Source: Mycobacterium sp. E2479
GTDB taxonomy: Bacteria > Actinomycetota > Actinomycetes > Mycobacteriales > Mycobacteriaceae
NCBI RefSeq assembly: GCF_001667925.1
Contig: NZ_LZJR01000086.1
Coordinates: 147,135-211,134, forward strand
Length of the DNA stretch: 64,000 bases
Reading direction: 5' to 3'
Below the pieces are notes generated by a model. It did not search any database. It was given only the letters and a program-made list of their open reading frames with translations, and was not told the DNA's origin. Shown here piece after piece: positions 55,494 through 64,000 of this stretch (positions are counted from its first letter, which is position 1; the number at the start of each line of letters is the position of its first letter). Position numbers and translations under genes: made by a program.

Positions 55494-57174
55494 CGTGCAC
55501 CGCCCTTTGTTGCTGCTGCTGCTCGAGCTGCTCGCGCCGGGGCAGTTCGGTGGGCTGCGCCTGCTGAGACGACATGGACGTCAGCCGCGACGCGTCTTCC
55601 AACGGGTCGGGCATCGAGGTGGGCAGCGAGCGCACCACCTCAGCCGCCTCGAGCTCATGGTCGCCGGCCGCCGCACGCGACGCCAGCACCCAGGTGTCCT
55701 TGGAGCCGCCGCCCTGACTGGAGTTGACCACCCGCGACCCCTCGACCAGGGCCACCCGGCTCAGCCCGCCGGGCAGCACCCACACGTCGTCGCCGTCGTT
55801 GACCGCGAACGGTCGCAGATCCACGTAGCGGGGCGCCAGGGTATTGCCGATCTGCGTCGGCACCGTCGACAGTTCCATCATCGGCTGCGCGATCCAGCTC
55901 CGGGGATCGTCGCGAATCTTCTTGGCGACCGCAGCCAACTCCTTGTCCGAGGCCTCCGGACCGAACACGATGCCGTAGCCGCCGGACCCCTCCACCGGCT
56001 TGAGAACCAACTCGTCGATGCGGTCCAGCACCGCTTCGCGCTCGTCATCGAGCCAGCAGCGCAAGGTCTCCACGTTGGCCAGCAGGGGCTTTTCGCCCAG
56101 GTAGTACTCGATCATGGTGGGGACGTAGGTGTAGACGAGTTTGTCGTCGCCGACGCCGTTGCCGATAGCGCTGGAGATGGAGACATTGCCGGCGCGCGCG
56201 GCGTTGACCAGGCCGGCCACTCCCAGCACCGAGTCGGCGCGGAACTGCAGCGGGTCCAAGAAGGCGTCGTCGATGCGCCGATAGATGACGTCGACCTGGC
56301 GCTCGCCCTCGGTGGTGCGCATGTACACCTGGTTGTCGCGGCAGAACAGGTCGCGCCCTTCGACCAGCTCGACACCCATCTGGCGGGCCAGCAGGGAATG
56401 CTCGAAATAGGCCGAGTTGTACACACCGGGGGTCAGCACCACCACCGTCGGGTCGGCCTCGTTGGTGGCCGCGGAGTTGCGCAGCGCCCGCAGCAGGTGC
56501 GAGGCGTAGTCGTCGACGGCGCGCACCCGGTGGGTCGCGAACAGGTTCGGAAAGACGCGCGCCATGGTGCGCCGGTTCTCCATGACATAGGACACACCCG
56601 ACGGCGAGCGCAGGTTGTCCTCGAGGACCCGCCAGACCCCCTTTTCATCGCGGATCAGATCGATGCCCGCCACGTGGATGCGCACGCCGTTGGGCGGGAC
56701 GATGCCCATCGCCTGCCGGTGGAAATGTTCGCAGGAGGTGACCAGGCGGCGTGGGATGACATTGTCGTTCAATATCTCCTGGTCACCGTAGATGTCATCG
56801 AGGTACATCTCGAGCGCCTTGACCCGCTGGGTGATGCCGCGCTCCAGGCGCGTCCACTCGGCGGCCGAGATAACCCGGGGCACCAGGTCCAGCGGAAACG
56901 GCCGTTCCTGGCCTGATAACGAGAAGGTGATCCCCTGGTCGAGGAAGGCGCGGGATAGCGCTTCGGCGCGAGCTTTCAATTCCGAGGCGTCCGACGGCGC
57001 AAGCTCGGCGTAGATACCCCGGTAGGGACCGCGGACAGCGCCCTGGGCATCGAACATCTCGTCGAACGCCATCTGGTAGGCGTCCGAAGACTCGTTGTAT
57101 CCACCAAAAATGCGCTCAGAACGCGCAGCGCGAAAACCCCGCTTGGTCTCGTCAAGCTGGTTTGTAAGACTCAC
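55480..57174 (-). CDS. Circularly permuted ATP-grasp protein
   Basis: 564 residues, GTG start. Blocks typical of the family: GVRIHVAGIDLIRDEKGVWRVLEDNLRSPSGVSYVMENRR, PGVYNSAYFEHSLLARQMGVELVEGRDLF and VLKPVEGSGGYGIVFGPEAS (phosphate loop), then WIAQPMMELSTVPTQI. It should form an amide or peptide bond at ATP cost on an unknown substrate. The C-terminal 40 residues are Gln-rich (LEQQQQQRAVHDAGS) and may be disordered. First gene of the three-gene operon. Orthologue position Rv2411c. Confidence 0.92.
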   Translation of the reverse strand: MSLTNQLDETKRGFRAARSERIFGGYNESSDAYQMAFDEMFDAQGAVRGPYRGIYAELAPSDASELKARAEALSRAFLDQGITFSLSGQERPFPLDLVPRVISAAEWTRLERGITQRVKALEMYLDDIYGDQEILNDNVIPRRLVTSCEHFHRQAMGIVPPNGVRIHVAGIDLIRDEKGVWRVLEDNLRSPSGVSYVMENRRTMARVFPNLFATHRVRAVDDYASHLLRALRNSAATNEADPTVVVLTPGVYNSAYFEHSLLARQMGVELVEGRDLFCRDNQVYMRTTEGERQVDVIYRRIDDAFLDPLQFRADSVLGVAGLVNAARAGNVSISSAIGNGVGDDKLVYTYVPTMIEYYLGEKPLLANVETLRCWLDDEREAVLDRIDELVLKPVEGSGGYGIVFGPEASDKELAAVAKKIRDDPRSWIAQPMMELSTVPTQIGNTLAPRYVDLRPFAVNDGDDVWVLPGGLSRVALVEGSRVVNSSQGGGSKDTWVLASRAAAGDHELEAAEVVRSLPTSMPDPLEDASRLTSMSSQQAQPTELPRREQLEQQQQQRAVHDAGS

Positions 57175-57318
57175 TGTTCAGATGCTGCCTCAAATCGACG
57201 TTCTGGCAGCCCACGGGTTCCCGTTTTGGGAGAAAACGTAACTCACTGATAACCTGGGCAGTCGCTGTGGTGATATCCGGCGCCCCACAAAACGTCTAAT
57301 CGAAGAAGGAACTCCAGC

Positions 57319-57579
57319 GTGGCCAACATCAAGTCGCAGCAGAAGCGCAACAAGACGAACGAGCGCGCTCGCCTGCGCAACAAGTCGGTGAAGTCGTCGC
57401 TGCGTACCGCCGTGCGCGCGTTCCGCGAGGCCGCCCACGCCGGCGACAAAGAGAAGGCCGCCGAACTGCTGGTGTCGACCAACCGCAAGCTGGACAAGGC
57501 GGCCAGCAAGGGCGTGATCCACAAGAACCAGGCCGCGAACAAGAAGTCAGCGCTGACGAAGGCGCTCAACAAGATCTGA
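57319..57579 (+). CDS. rpsT: Ribosomal protein S20
   Basis: 86 residues, GTG start with AAGGA upstream. [37 protein letters not shown] is the classic basic helix of bS20, which binds 16S rRNA early in 30S assembly; the C-terminal [23 protein letters not shown] is also conserved. Full length. Divergent from the ATP-grasp operon, convergent with holA. Confidence 0.98.
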   Translation: MANIKSQQKRNKTNERARLRNKSVKSSLRTAVRAFREAAHAGDKEKAAELLVSTNRKLDKAASKGVIHKNQAANKKSALTKALNKI

Positions 57580-57609
57580 GGCCCTGCAGGCCGACGGCGC
57601 CCGCCCCCT

Positions 57610-58578
57610 CTAGTGGCTGCGCTGGGCGGCTAGCTCGGCAACCTGTCTGACCGCGGATTCCAGGGCGTAGTCGGCGTCCACCACCGCTCCCTTGACGTTC
57701 GCGTTGAGCGTCGCCACCACCTTCATCGCCGACGCCACCGAGTCACGCGACCAACGCCGAGCCTGTTTCTGCGCCTTCTGCACCCGCCAGGGCGGCATCC
57801 CGAGCTGTGACGCGAGCCGATAGGGATCCCCCGACAGGGGGCCGACCCGACCGATCGTGTGGATCGCCTCGGCCAGAGCATCGGCCAGCACCACAAGTGG
57901 CTCCCCCCGCATCATGGCCCACCGCAACGCCTCGGCGGCTCCCTCGACGTCGCCGGTTACCGCCTTGTCCGCGATGTCGAAGCCCTTCACCTCGGCCTTG
58001 CCGCTGTGATAGCGACGCACCGCGGCGGCGTCGACCACCCCGCCGGTATCGGCGACCAACTGCGAGCAGGCAGAAGCCAACTCCCGCAGATCGGAACCGA
58101 CCGAATCCAGCATCGCGGTCACGGTGTCCTCGTCGGCCTTGACGCGCAGGCCGCGAAATTCCTTGCGGATGAAGTCGATGCGTTCGCTGAGTTTGGTGAT
58201 GCGCGCGCAGGCATGCACCTCGGCGCCGAGGGACTGCAGCTCGGCGGCAAGCGCCTTGGCTCGCCCACCCCCCGAGTGCACCACGACCAGCACTACACCC
58301 GTCGGCATGTCACTCGCGGCCGAAACAATCACCGCGGCAGCGTCTTTGCCGGCTTCGGCGGCGGCCTCCAGCACGACGATGCGCTCGTCGGCGAACAGTG
58401 ACGGACTCAGCAGCTCGGCGAGCTCATACGTGCTGACGTCGCCCGCCCGCATCCGGTTGACCGGAACGTCCTCGGTGCCGGCCCGCTTCCGCGCCGACCG
58501 CAGCACGTCGGCTACCGCCCGTTCGACCAGCAGTTCCTCGTCTCCCAGGACCAGGTGCAACGGCGAAACTTCGCTCAT
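57610..58578 (-). CDS. holA: DNA polymerase III delta subunit HolA
   Basis: 322 residues. [24 protein letters not shown] is the N-terminal clamp-loader start, followed by [18 protein letters not shown] and the domain III helices ([42 protein letters not shown]). It opens the beta sliding clamp within the clamp loader. 63 bp after comEC on the same strand, an arrangement (comEA-comEC-holA) common in bacteria. Confidence 0.95.
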   Translation of the reverse strand: MSEVSPLHLVLGDEELLVERAVADVLRSARKRAGTEDVPVNRMRAGDVSTYELAELLSPSLFADERIVVLEAAAEAGKDAAAVIVSAASDMPTGVVLVVVHSGGGRAKALAAELQSLGAEVHACARITKLSERIDFIRKEFRGLRVKADEDTVTAMLDSVGSDLRELASACSQLVADTGGVVDAAAVRRYHSGKAEVKGFDIADKAVTGDVEGAAEALRWAMMRGEPLVVLADALAEAIHTIGRVGPLSGDPYRLASQLGMPPWRVQKAQKQARRWSRDSVASAMKVVATLNANVKGAVVDADYALESAVRQVAELAAQRSH

Positions 58579-58641
58579 CCCACGATGGTGTCACGCCCTA
58601 CCGACTGTGCCGCCCGGGGATCCAACAGCTCAACAACTCGT

Positions 58642-60180
58642 CTAACCCAGCCCGGACAGCGCCCAGGCCAGCCCAGTAAGCGCCACGAGTGCACCCACGA
58701 TGCGGACGAGCCGCCATCGCCACAACACCACCACCAGCACCGTGACACCGCCGACGATAAGCGTGCCGGGCACACCCTCCGGCACCGGCAGCGTCGCGCC
58801 CGGCATGTGGGCCGCCCAGCGGGCCACACCGTCCACCCACCACAACTCGGGACCGGTGAACCGGATCAGGAGCCGCGCCGCGGCCGGCCATACCCCGCAG
58901 AGCGCGGCCGCGGCGGTGCCGAGCACCGTGATCGGCGCGATGACGGCAGCCACGACCAGGTTCGCGAGCGCGGCAACCACACTGAATCGGCCCGAGATCG
59001 CCGCGACCAAAGGCGCGGTCACCACCTGCGCCGCCCAGGCGACGGCGAGCGCGTCAGCCAGCGGCTTGGGCCATCCCTTTGCGACCAGTCGCCGCGACCA
59101 AACCGGCGCGACGACGATCAGCGCGCCCGTGGCGACTACGGACAGCGCGAACCCCACGTCGACGGCCAACGCGGGGGCGACAGCCAGCAGCACCAGCACG
59201 GTGGCGGCCAGGGCCGGAATGGCTTGGCGCCGACGCGAAGACAACATTCCCGCCAGCGCGATGGCGCTCATCACCGCCGCCCGCAACACACTCGCCGTCG
59301 GCTGCACGACGATGACGAAGGCCACCAGCGCCAGTGCGGCAAACGCGATGGCCGCCCGGGGGCCGATCAACCGCGCCGAGAACAACACCGCGCCACACAC
59401 GATCATCACGTTTGCACCCGACACGGCCATCAGGTGCGTCATGCCCGCGGCGCGAAAGTCGCGGCTGGTGTTGCCCGGCACCGCCGAGGTGTCGCCTAAC
59501 ACCAGCGCGGGCAGCATCGCCGCCTGTTCACCGGGCAGCGTCTCGCGGACGGCGGTGGCGAATCGGCTGCGCACCCCATGCGCGGCCCGCTGCACGGGGC
59601 CTGCGGTGCCCAAGGTCGGCCGGCCCGACGCGTTGAGTACCGCGACCGTCAGGTCACGACGGATCGGCCGGGTGATGCGCGCGGTGAACCGCATCGGCTG
59701 GCCCACCATGACGGAGCCGAAGTCCGAGGCACGCGCGAAAACGACGACCCGCCCGGTTGTTTCGACGGTGCGCAGGCGTTGCAGGGTCGCCCGAAACATC
59801 AAGCGGCTGCCGCCCAGCGACACTGCGCTCTCGGTGGGGACGACCGTGACCGGAACGCTGTTGCTGAAGACCGCGGTGATCGGGTGATGAACGACGGCGT
59901 CGGTGCGCAGCGCGATGGCGAAGCCGTAGCCGGCCCCCACCATTCCGATCGCTGCGAGGCCGGTGGTGATCGCCCGGAGCCGCGCATTTCGCCCGCGCCG
60001 GCGCACCGCACGCCACGCCAGTGCACCGACCCCGGTCAACGCGACGCAGCACCAGGGGAGAATTTGGCCGGCCTGCCACCAGATCCCGCCGGCGGTCACC
60101 GCCCAACAGGTCAACGCGGCCGGTACCAGGCGCACATCGACACGCCCGGAGGCAGATCCACCCGGCTCGGGATGAACCAC
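58642..60180 (-). CDS. comEC: ComEC/Rec2-type DNA-uptake channel protein
   Basis: About 512 residues from GTG 60180, just after the comEA stop; earlier codons overlap comEA. Ten or more membrane segments; the competence block AAGMTHLMAVSGANVMIVCGAVLFSARLIGPR is clear, as is the OB-like region LMFRATLQRLRTVETTGRVVVFARASDFG. The C-terminal metallo-beta-lactamase nuclease domain of many ComEC proteins is absent, as in M. tuberculosis. It would carry single-stranded DNA across the membrane, but natural competence is not established in this genus at large. Confidence 0.92.
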   Translation of the reverse strand: MVHPEPGGSASGRVDVRLVPAALTCWAVTAGGIWWQAGQILPWCCVALTGVGALAWRAVRRRGRNARLRAITTGLAAIGMVGAGYGFAIALRTDAVVHHPITAVFSNSVPVTVVPTESAVSLGGSRLMFRATLQRLRTVETTGRVVVFARASDFGSVMVGQPMRFTARITRPIRRDLTVAVLNASGRPTLGTAGPVQRAAHGVRSRFATAVRETLPGEQAAMLPALVLGDTSAVPGNTSRDFRAAGMTHLMAVSGANVMIVCGAVLFSARLIGPRAAIAFAALALVAFVIVVQPTASVLRAAVMSAIALAGMLSSRRRQAIPALAATVLVLLAVAPALAVDVGFALSVVATGALIVVAPVWSRRLVAKGWPKPLADALAVAWAAQVVTAPLVAAISGRFSVVAALANLVVAAVIAPITVLGTAAAALCGVWPAAARLLIRFTGPELWWVDGVARWAAHMPGATLPVPEGVPGTLIVGGVTVLVVVLWRWRLVRIVGALVALTGLAWALSGLG

Positions 60181-60185
60181 CGGGA

Positions 60186-61052
60186 TCAGACACGGACAAG
60201 GGCGCGCAGTTTCTCCAGCCTCGCCGGCCCGATGCCCTCGACTTCGCCGAGCTGGTCGACGCTGGTGAATCTGCCGTTGGCTTGCCGCCACGCCACGATC
60301 GCGGCGGCGGTGACCGGCCCCACCCCGGGCAGAGCGTCGAGTTCCTGAACGGTCGCGGTGTTCAGGTCGACGGCCTGGCCGGCCTTCGGCTTGACCGGTC
60401 CCGGCGCGGATGGCGGTGCCTTCGATGTGGGTGTCGACCCGGTGGCCACCGAGCTGCCCAGCGCCGTCGGCTGGCCCGGGGCCGGAGCGAGACCGACCAC
60501 GATCTGTTCGCCGTCACCAAGCGGTCGGGCCATGTTCAAGCCAATGGTGTCCGCGCCGTCCATCGCACCACCGGCGGCCGACAGCGCATCGGCGATGCGC
60601 GCACCCGGTGCCAGGGTCACCAGACCCGGCGTGTGCACCAGGCCGACCACGCTGACCACCACCGGTCGGTCGGGACTCGGCGGCTGCGCGGCGCCCGGGC
60701 CGGCCGATGACCTGGGGGCCGCGGTCGACACTTTCTCCACCGGTGGCAGCTTGGCCGTCATCACCGGCACCGGGCGGTCGCGCAGCAAGGTGAACACCGT
60801 GACCAGCACCGCAAGCGCCGCAATGATCGCCAGCCCGATGGCGCCGGCCCGTCCGGGGTCGGCACGCACTTTGGCCACCCAGCCGCGGTCCTGCGACGCG
60901 TCGGGGAGCCACCGCGGGAGCAGCGAATTCTGGTCATCATCGCCGGTGTCCTCCGAGGCCGACCGTTCGTCCCCGGGCTCGGTGTGCGCGTCGGTCTCCG
61001 GTTCAGCGCTGAGCCGTCGCTGGAGGCGCTCCGCCGGGAGTTCTGTTCGCAT
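60186..61052 (-). CDS. comEA: ComEA-like DNA-binding protein
   Basis: 288 residues. A charged cytoplasmic lead, one membrane span (AGAIGLAIIAALAVLVTVFTLL, about 74-95), a SLBB domain (VVSVVGLVHTPGLVTLAPGARIADALSAAGG) and a C-terminal double helix-hairpin-helix: VDLNTATVQELDALPGVGPVTAAAIVAWR and GEVEGIGPARLEKLRALV. It binds incoming DNA outside the membrane and passes it to ComEC. Stop and comEC start are 5 bp apart. The neighbouring eis gene of M. tuberculosis is absent. Confidence 0.94.
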   Translation of the reverse strand: MRTELPAERLQRRLSAEPETDAHTEPGDERSASEDTGDDDQNSLLPRWLPDASQDRGWVAKVRADPGRAGAIGLAIIAALAVLVTVFTLLRDRPVPVMTAKLPPVEKVSTAAPRSSAGPGAAQPPSPDRPVVVSVVGLVHTPGLVTLAPGARIADALSAAGGAMDGADTIGLNMARPLGDGEQIVVGLAPAPGQPTALGSSVATGSTPTSKAPPSAPGPVKPKAGQAVDLNTATVQELDALPGVGPVTAAAIVAWRQANGRFTSVDQLGEVEGIGPARLEKLRALVRV

Positions 61053-61253
61053 GGTCCGACGGTAGGTCCGCGCACCACCACGACGGCACCGTTCAACCGC
61101 GCCGCCGGGCCGATCTGTGGATTAACCCGAGGCTGTGCACAGGGCGTGTAAGGGATGGGTCAAGATGGAAGCCGAGCGAACGACCGGCATCGCCAGAAAA
61201 CAGCTCTGGGCGCTGCGTCGTCCCGGTCACCGGAGAAACGACAGGAGGCTGCC

Positions 61254-62414
61254 ATGCAATTGGCGCTCACACCAGAGGAAGCCGCGTTCCGCGACGAACT
61301 CCGCACCATCTACACGACCAAAATTCCGGAGGAGCTGCGCGAGCGGGTGCGCCAGGGCTCGGCGCAAGCGATCCACGAGGACATCGTCACCAGCCACAAG
61401 ATCCTGCACGAGCACGGGCTGGCGGTGCCGAACTGGCCGGTCGAGTGGGGCGGCAAGGACTGGACGCCGACCCAGCATCAGATCTGGGCCGACGAGATGC
61501 AGCTGGCGTGCGTCCCCGAACCGCTGAACTTCAACACCAAAATGGTGGGCCCGGTAATCGCCGAATTCGGTTCGGAGGAGGTCAAACAACGCTTCCTGCC
61601 CCCGACGGCCAGCCTGGACATCTGGTGGTGCCAGGGCTTCTCCGAGCCCGAGGCCGGCTCCGACCTGGCGTCGCTGCGCACCACCGCGGTCCGCGACGGC
61701 GACGACTACGTCGTCAACGGTCAAAAGACCTGGACCACACTCGGCCAGTACGCCGACTGGATCTTCTGCCTGGTCCGCACCGATCCGCAGGCGCCCAAGC
61801 GGCAGGCCGGGATCTCGTTCCTGCTGTTCGACATGGATACGCCGGGCATCACACTGCGGCCCATCAAGACGATCGACGGCGGACACGAGATCAACGAGGT
61901 GTTCTTCGAGGACGTCCGCGTACCCGCCAACCAGCTTGTCGGAGAAGAGAACCAGGGCTGGACATACGCGAAGTTCCTGCTGGGCAACGAGCGCACGGGC
62001 ATCGCCGGTGTGGGGCGGACCAAGGTGCGCCTCGCCGAGGTCAAGAGGCACGCCGCGGCCACCGGCGTGCTCAACGACCCGCTGTTCGCGGCGCGGCTGG
62101 CGGAGGTCGAAAACGAGCTGCTGGCATTGGAACTCACGCAGTCACGAGTGGTGACCGACTCGGCGGACGGCCAGCCCAACCCGGCGTCGTCGGTGCTCAA
62201 GCTGCAGGGTAGCCAACTGCAACAGGCCGCCACCGAACTGCTCGTCGAGGTGGCGGGGCCGGATGCGCTTCCGGCCAACGGCGAAGACATCTCATCGCCT
62301 TCCTGGGCGCAACACAGTGCGCCCCATTACCTCAACTACCGCAAGACAACGATCTACGGCGGTAGCAGCGAGGTGCAGCGCAACATCATCGCGTCGACGA
62401 TTCTGGGATTGTGA
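61254..62414 (+). CDS. Acyl-CoA dehydrogenase (FadE family), larger subunit
   Basis: 386 residues from ATG 61254 with AGGAGG 6 bp upstream. FAD/acyl-CoA fold: WWCQGFSEPEAGSDLASLRTTAVRDGDDYVVNGQKTWTT is the beta-domain block, NERTGIAGVGRTKVRLAEV and the end YGGSSEVQRNIIASTILGL are the C-terminal helices. It introduces a 2,3-double bond into an acyl-CoA. It is followed after 7 bp by a second, different FadE; in actinobacterial steroid catabolism such pairs form alpha2beta2 heterotetramers that share one active site and FAD. The substrate is unknown. Confidence 0.94.
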   Translation: MQLALTPEEAAFRDELRTIYTTKIPEELRERVRQGSAQAIHEDIVTSHKILHEHGLAVPNWPVEWGGKDWTPTQHQIWADEMQLACVPEPLNFNTKMVGPVIAEFGSEEVKQRFLPPTASLDIWWCQGFSEPEAGSDLASLRTTAVRDGDDYVVNGQKTWTTLGQYADWIFCLVRTDPQAPKRQAGISFLLFDMDTPGITLRPIKTIDGGHEINEVFFEDVRVPANQLVGEENQGWTYAKFLLGNERTGIAGVGRTKVRLAEVKRHAAATGVLNDPLFAARLAEVENELLALELTQSRVVTDSADGQPNPASSVLKLQGSQLQQAATELLVEVAGPDALPANGEDISSPSWAQHSAPHYLNYRKTTIYGGSSEVQRNIIASTILGL

Positions 62415-62421
62415 GGCAGCC

Positions 62422-63528
62422 ATGGACTTTCAGCTGAGTGACGAGCAAGCCCTGCTCCGAGACACCACCCGCGACCTGTTGTCGCGCACCTACGACCCGG
62501 AAAGCCGCAACAAGATCATCGGCTCCGACCTCGGCTGGAGCCGCGAGGTCTGGAATCAGCTCGCCGACACCGGGATTCTCGGTCTCGGCTTCGAGCCAGA
62601 AGAGTCCGGCCAGATTGAGATCATGGTGGTGCTCCATGAGGTCGGCCGCCGATTGGCCCCCGAACCGGTGCTACACGCCGCCTTGGGACCCGGTGCGCTG
62701 ATCGCCGAACTCGGCAGCGCCGAGCAGAAGCAACTGCTCGACGAGGTCGCCGGCGGACAGCGGCTGCTGGCGTTCGCCCACCTCGAGCCCGGCCGGCGCA
62801 ACCCTTCCGCCGAGGTGAGCACGAAGGCTGCGCAGCAAGGTGATTCGTGGACACTCACCGGTCAGAAGAACCCGATACTCGCCGGGGACTGCGCCGACAC
62901 CTTGGTGGTCAGCGCCGGGTTGCCGAACGGCGGCACCGGGCTTTTCCTGGTCGATGCGGCATCGGTGACCAGGCACCCGTACCGGACGTTCGACGGACAG
63001 CGCGGCGCCCAGATCGATCTGGATTCCACCGCCGCCGAACCGCTCGGCGAGGCGCGCGACGCGTCGGGTGCCATCCGTGACGCCGTCGTGCGCATCCAGT
63101 CGGCGCTGTGTGCCGAAGCGCTGGGGGCGATGGAGGAATCGCTGCGCCTGACCACCGATTACCTCAAGACCCGCAAGCAGTTCGGCGTCACGCTCAACAA
63201 ATTCCAGGCGCTTACGCAGCGCGCGGCGGACATGTATGTGTCGTTGGAATTGGCCCGCAGCATGACGTTGTACGCGGCGATGTCGATCGCCGACGGCAAC
63301 ATCGACCCGTTGATCGCGTCGCGGGCCAAGCTGCAGATCGGTCGCTCGGGCCGGCACATCGCTCAGGAGTCGGTCCAGATGCACGGGGGTATCGGCGTGA
63401 CGGCGGAATATCCGGTCAGCCACTACGCCGCCCGACTCACCGCGATCGAAAACACCCTGGGAACCTCGAATGAGCACCTGCACAACCTGATTGACCACAT
63501 CGGCGACTACGACCTGGCCCGTCTGTAA
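62422..63528 (+). CDS. Acyl-CoA dehydrogenase (FadE family), smaller subunit
   Basis: 368 residues. MDFQLSDEQALLRDTTRDLLSRTY opens the helical N-domain; the beta domain (LTGQKNPILAGDCADTLVV) is shortened relative to normal FadE, and the C-domain has LKTRKQFGVTLNKFQALTQRAADMYVSLELAR and MHGGIGVTAEYPVSHYAARL. The shortened middle fits the non-FAD-binding or half-site partner of a heteromeric acyl-CoA dehydrogenase. Coupled to the upstream FadE (7-bp gap). Confidence 0.93.
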   Translation: MDFQLSDEQALLRDTTRDLLSRTYDPESRNKIIGSDLGWSREVWNQLADTGILGLGFEPEESGQIEIMVVLHEVGRRLAPEPVLHAALGPGALIAELGSAEQKQLLDEVAGGQRLLAFAHLEPGRRNPSAEVSTKAAQQGDSWTLTGQKNPILAGDCADTLVVSAGLPNGGTGLFLVDAASVTRHPYRTFDGQRGAQIDLDSTAAEPLGEARDASGAIRDAVVRIQSALCAEALGAMEESLRLTTDYLKTRKQFGVTLNKFQALTQRAADMYVSLELARSMTLYAAMSIADGNIDPLIASRAKLQIGRSGRHIAQESVQMHGGIGVTAEYPVSHYAARLTAIENTLGTSNEHLHNLIDHIGDYDLARL

Positions 63529-63531
63529 GGC

Positions 63532-63975
63532 ATGGCCGAGCCCGCGGAACTGAGTGAGAAGGTCATCGAGTTCTTGTCGGCCGGCACCCGCACCGGGATG
63601 CTGGGTTACCTCGCCGCCGACGGCCGGCCGCTGGTCGCGCCGGTGTGGTTCGTGGTCGACATCGGGCAGGACGGCGCCGAGCTGGCGTTCAACACCGGGC
63701 GCGACACGTCGAAAGGCCGTGCACTGGCGCGTGATCCGCGCGTGGTGATCTGCGTCGACGATCCCCATCCGCCGTACTCGTTCGTCCAGGTGCAGGGTCT
63801 GGCCACGGTCAGCGAGGATGCGCATGAGGTGCGCGACATCGCCACCCGCACCGGTCGCCGCTACATGGGCGCAGCACGCGCGGACGAATTCGGCCGTCGC
63901 AACGGCGTTCCCGGTGAATTGGTGGTGCGGGTGCGCCCGACCAAGGTCAACGCAGGATTCGAGATCAGCAACTAG
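63532..63975 (+). CDS. PPOX-class (F420/FMN split-barrel) oxidoreductase
   Basis: 147 residues, starting 3 bp after the FadE stop. A split-barrel flavin fold: GMLGYLAADGRPLVAPVWFVVD, AFNTGRDTSKGRALARDPRVVICVDDPHPPYSFVQVQGLATVSED and a C-terminal VVRVRPTKVNAGFEISN. Many mycobacterial members use cofactor F420 (the FDOR-B class). It is cotranscribed with the two FadE genes, which suggests a reductive step or detoxification linked to that pathway. The cofactor cannot be decided by eye. Confidence 0.85.
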   Translation: MAEPAELSEKVIEFLSAGTRTGMLGYLAADGRPLVAPVWFVVDIGQDGAELAFNTGRDTSKGRALARDPRVVICVDDPHPPYSFVQVQGLATVSEDAHEVRDIATRTGRRYMGAARADEFGRRNGVPGELVVRVRPTKVNAGFEISN

Positions 63976-63988
63976 TTCGCCCACGGCA

Positions 63989-63996
63989 AAGGAGCC
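63989..63996 (+). promoter_or_regulatory. Ribosome-binding site of the next gene
   Basis: CAAAGGAG lies a few bases before the window edge, after the PPOX stop. It implies another plus-strand gene starting just outside, probably the fourth member of the FadE operon. Confidence 0.55.
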
Positions 63997-64000
63997 GCGA

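Overview
The window reads as chromosomal DNA of a nontuberculous Mycobacterium. Evidence: high GC with frequent GTG/TTG starts; an intact mbtI with an IdeR-type iron box; sirA-cysH and cysA-cysW-cysT-subI; and an almost collinear run from mbtI to comEA that matches the M. tuberculosis Rv2386c-Rv2415c order from memory. Genes of that stretch that I expect in H37Rv but do not see here are rpfD/Rv2390c, the Rv2393-Rv2396 block, the PE gene Rv2408 and eis. I cannot name the species.

Region 1 (1-27.3 kb) is an accessory catabolic island. It starts with the 3' end of a lipid-transfer/thiolase gene and a TetR regulator. It then carries two cytochrome P450s, a CaiB-type CoA transferase, an acyl-CoA synthetase, NTF2-like proteins, many short-chain dehydrogenases (one of the mycofactocin-associated subfamily), an AveC-like membrane protein, a ligand-binding-fold protein without a signal peptide and an aldehyde dehydrogenase. 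Most striking are six divergent paralogues of one DapB-like oxidoreductase family within 17 kb, each with different neighbours. Four related 16-bp palindromes (GAGAAY-N4-RTTCTC) lie in promoter regions between 4.7 and 13 kb and look like one regulon. Several genes are decaying: a shredded SDR, an SDR with an amber codon before its catalytic Tyr, a truncated amidohydrolase and a frameshifted small coupled ORF.

Region 2 (27.3-33.9 kb) holds an NDMA-type alcohol dehydrogenase followed by a lipase/esterase, an SDR, a ferritin-like diiron protein, a Baeyer-Villiger-type flavin monooxygenase and a MerR regulator. The gene content recalls the mymA operon but the order differs.

Region 3 (33.9-61 kb) is core genome: mbtI (not beside the other mbt genes), an SbtA-like bicarbonate transporter homologue, hemW, the two sulfur-assimilation operons, trehalase, lppR, lepA, a PemK-like protein, a CBS protein, an RNase Z-like hydrolase, the transglutaminase/alpha-E/ATP-grasp operon, rpsT, holA, comEC and comEA. 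Both sulfur operons are preceded by a very short, apparently leaderless, Cys-rich ORF, consistent with cysteine-responsive attenuation. lepA has no AUG/GUG/UUG that preserves its P-loop, so an AUC/AUU start is likely.

Region 4 (61.2-64 kb) carries two adjacent acyl-CoA dehydrogenases, probably partner subunits, and a PPOX/F420-type oxidoreductase. A ribosome-binding site for the next gene sits at the window edge. No tRNA, rRNA, CRISPR or transposase gene was recognised.
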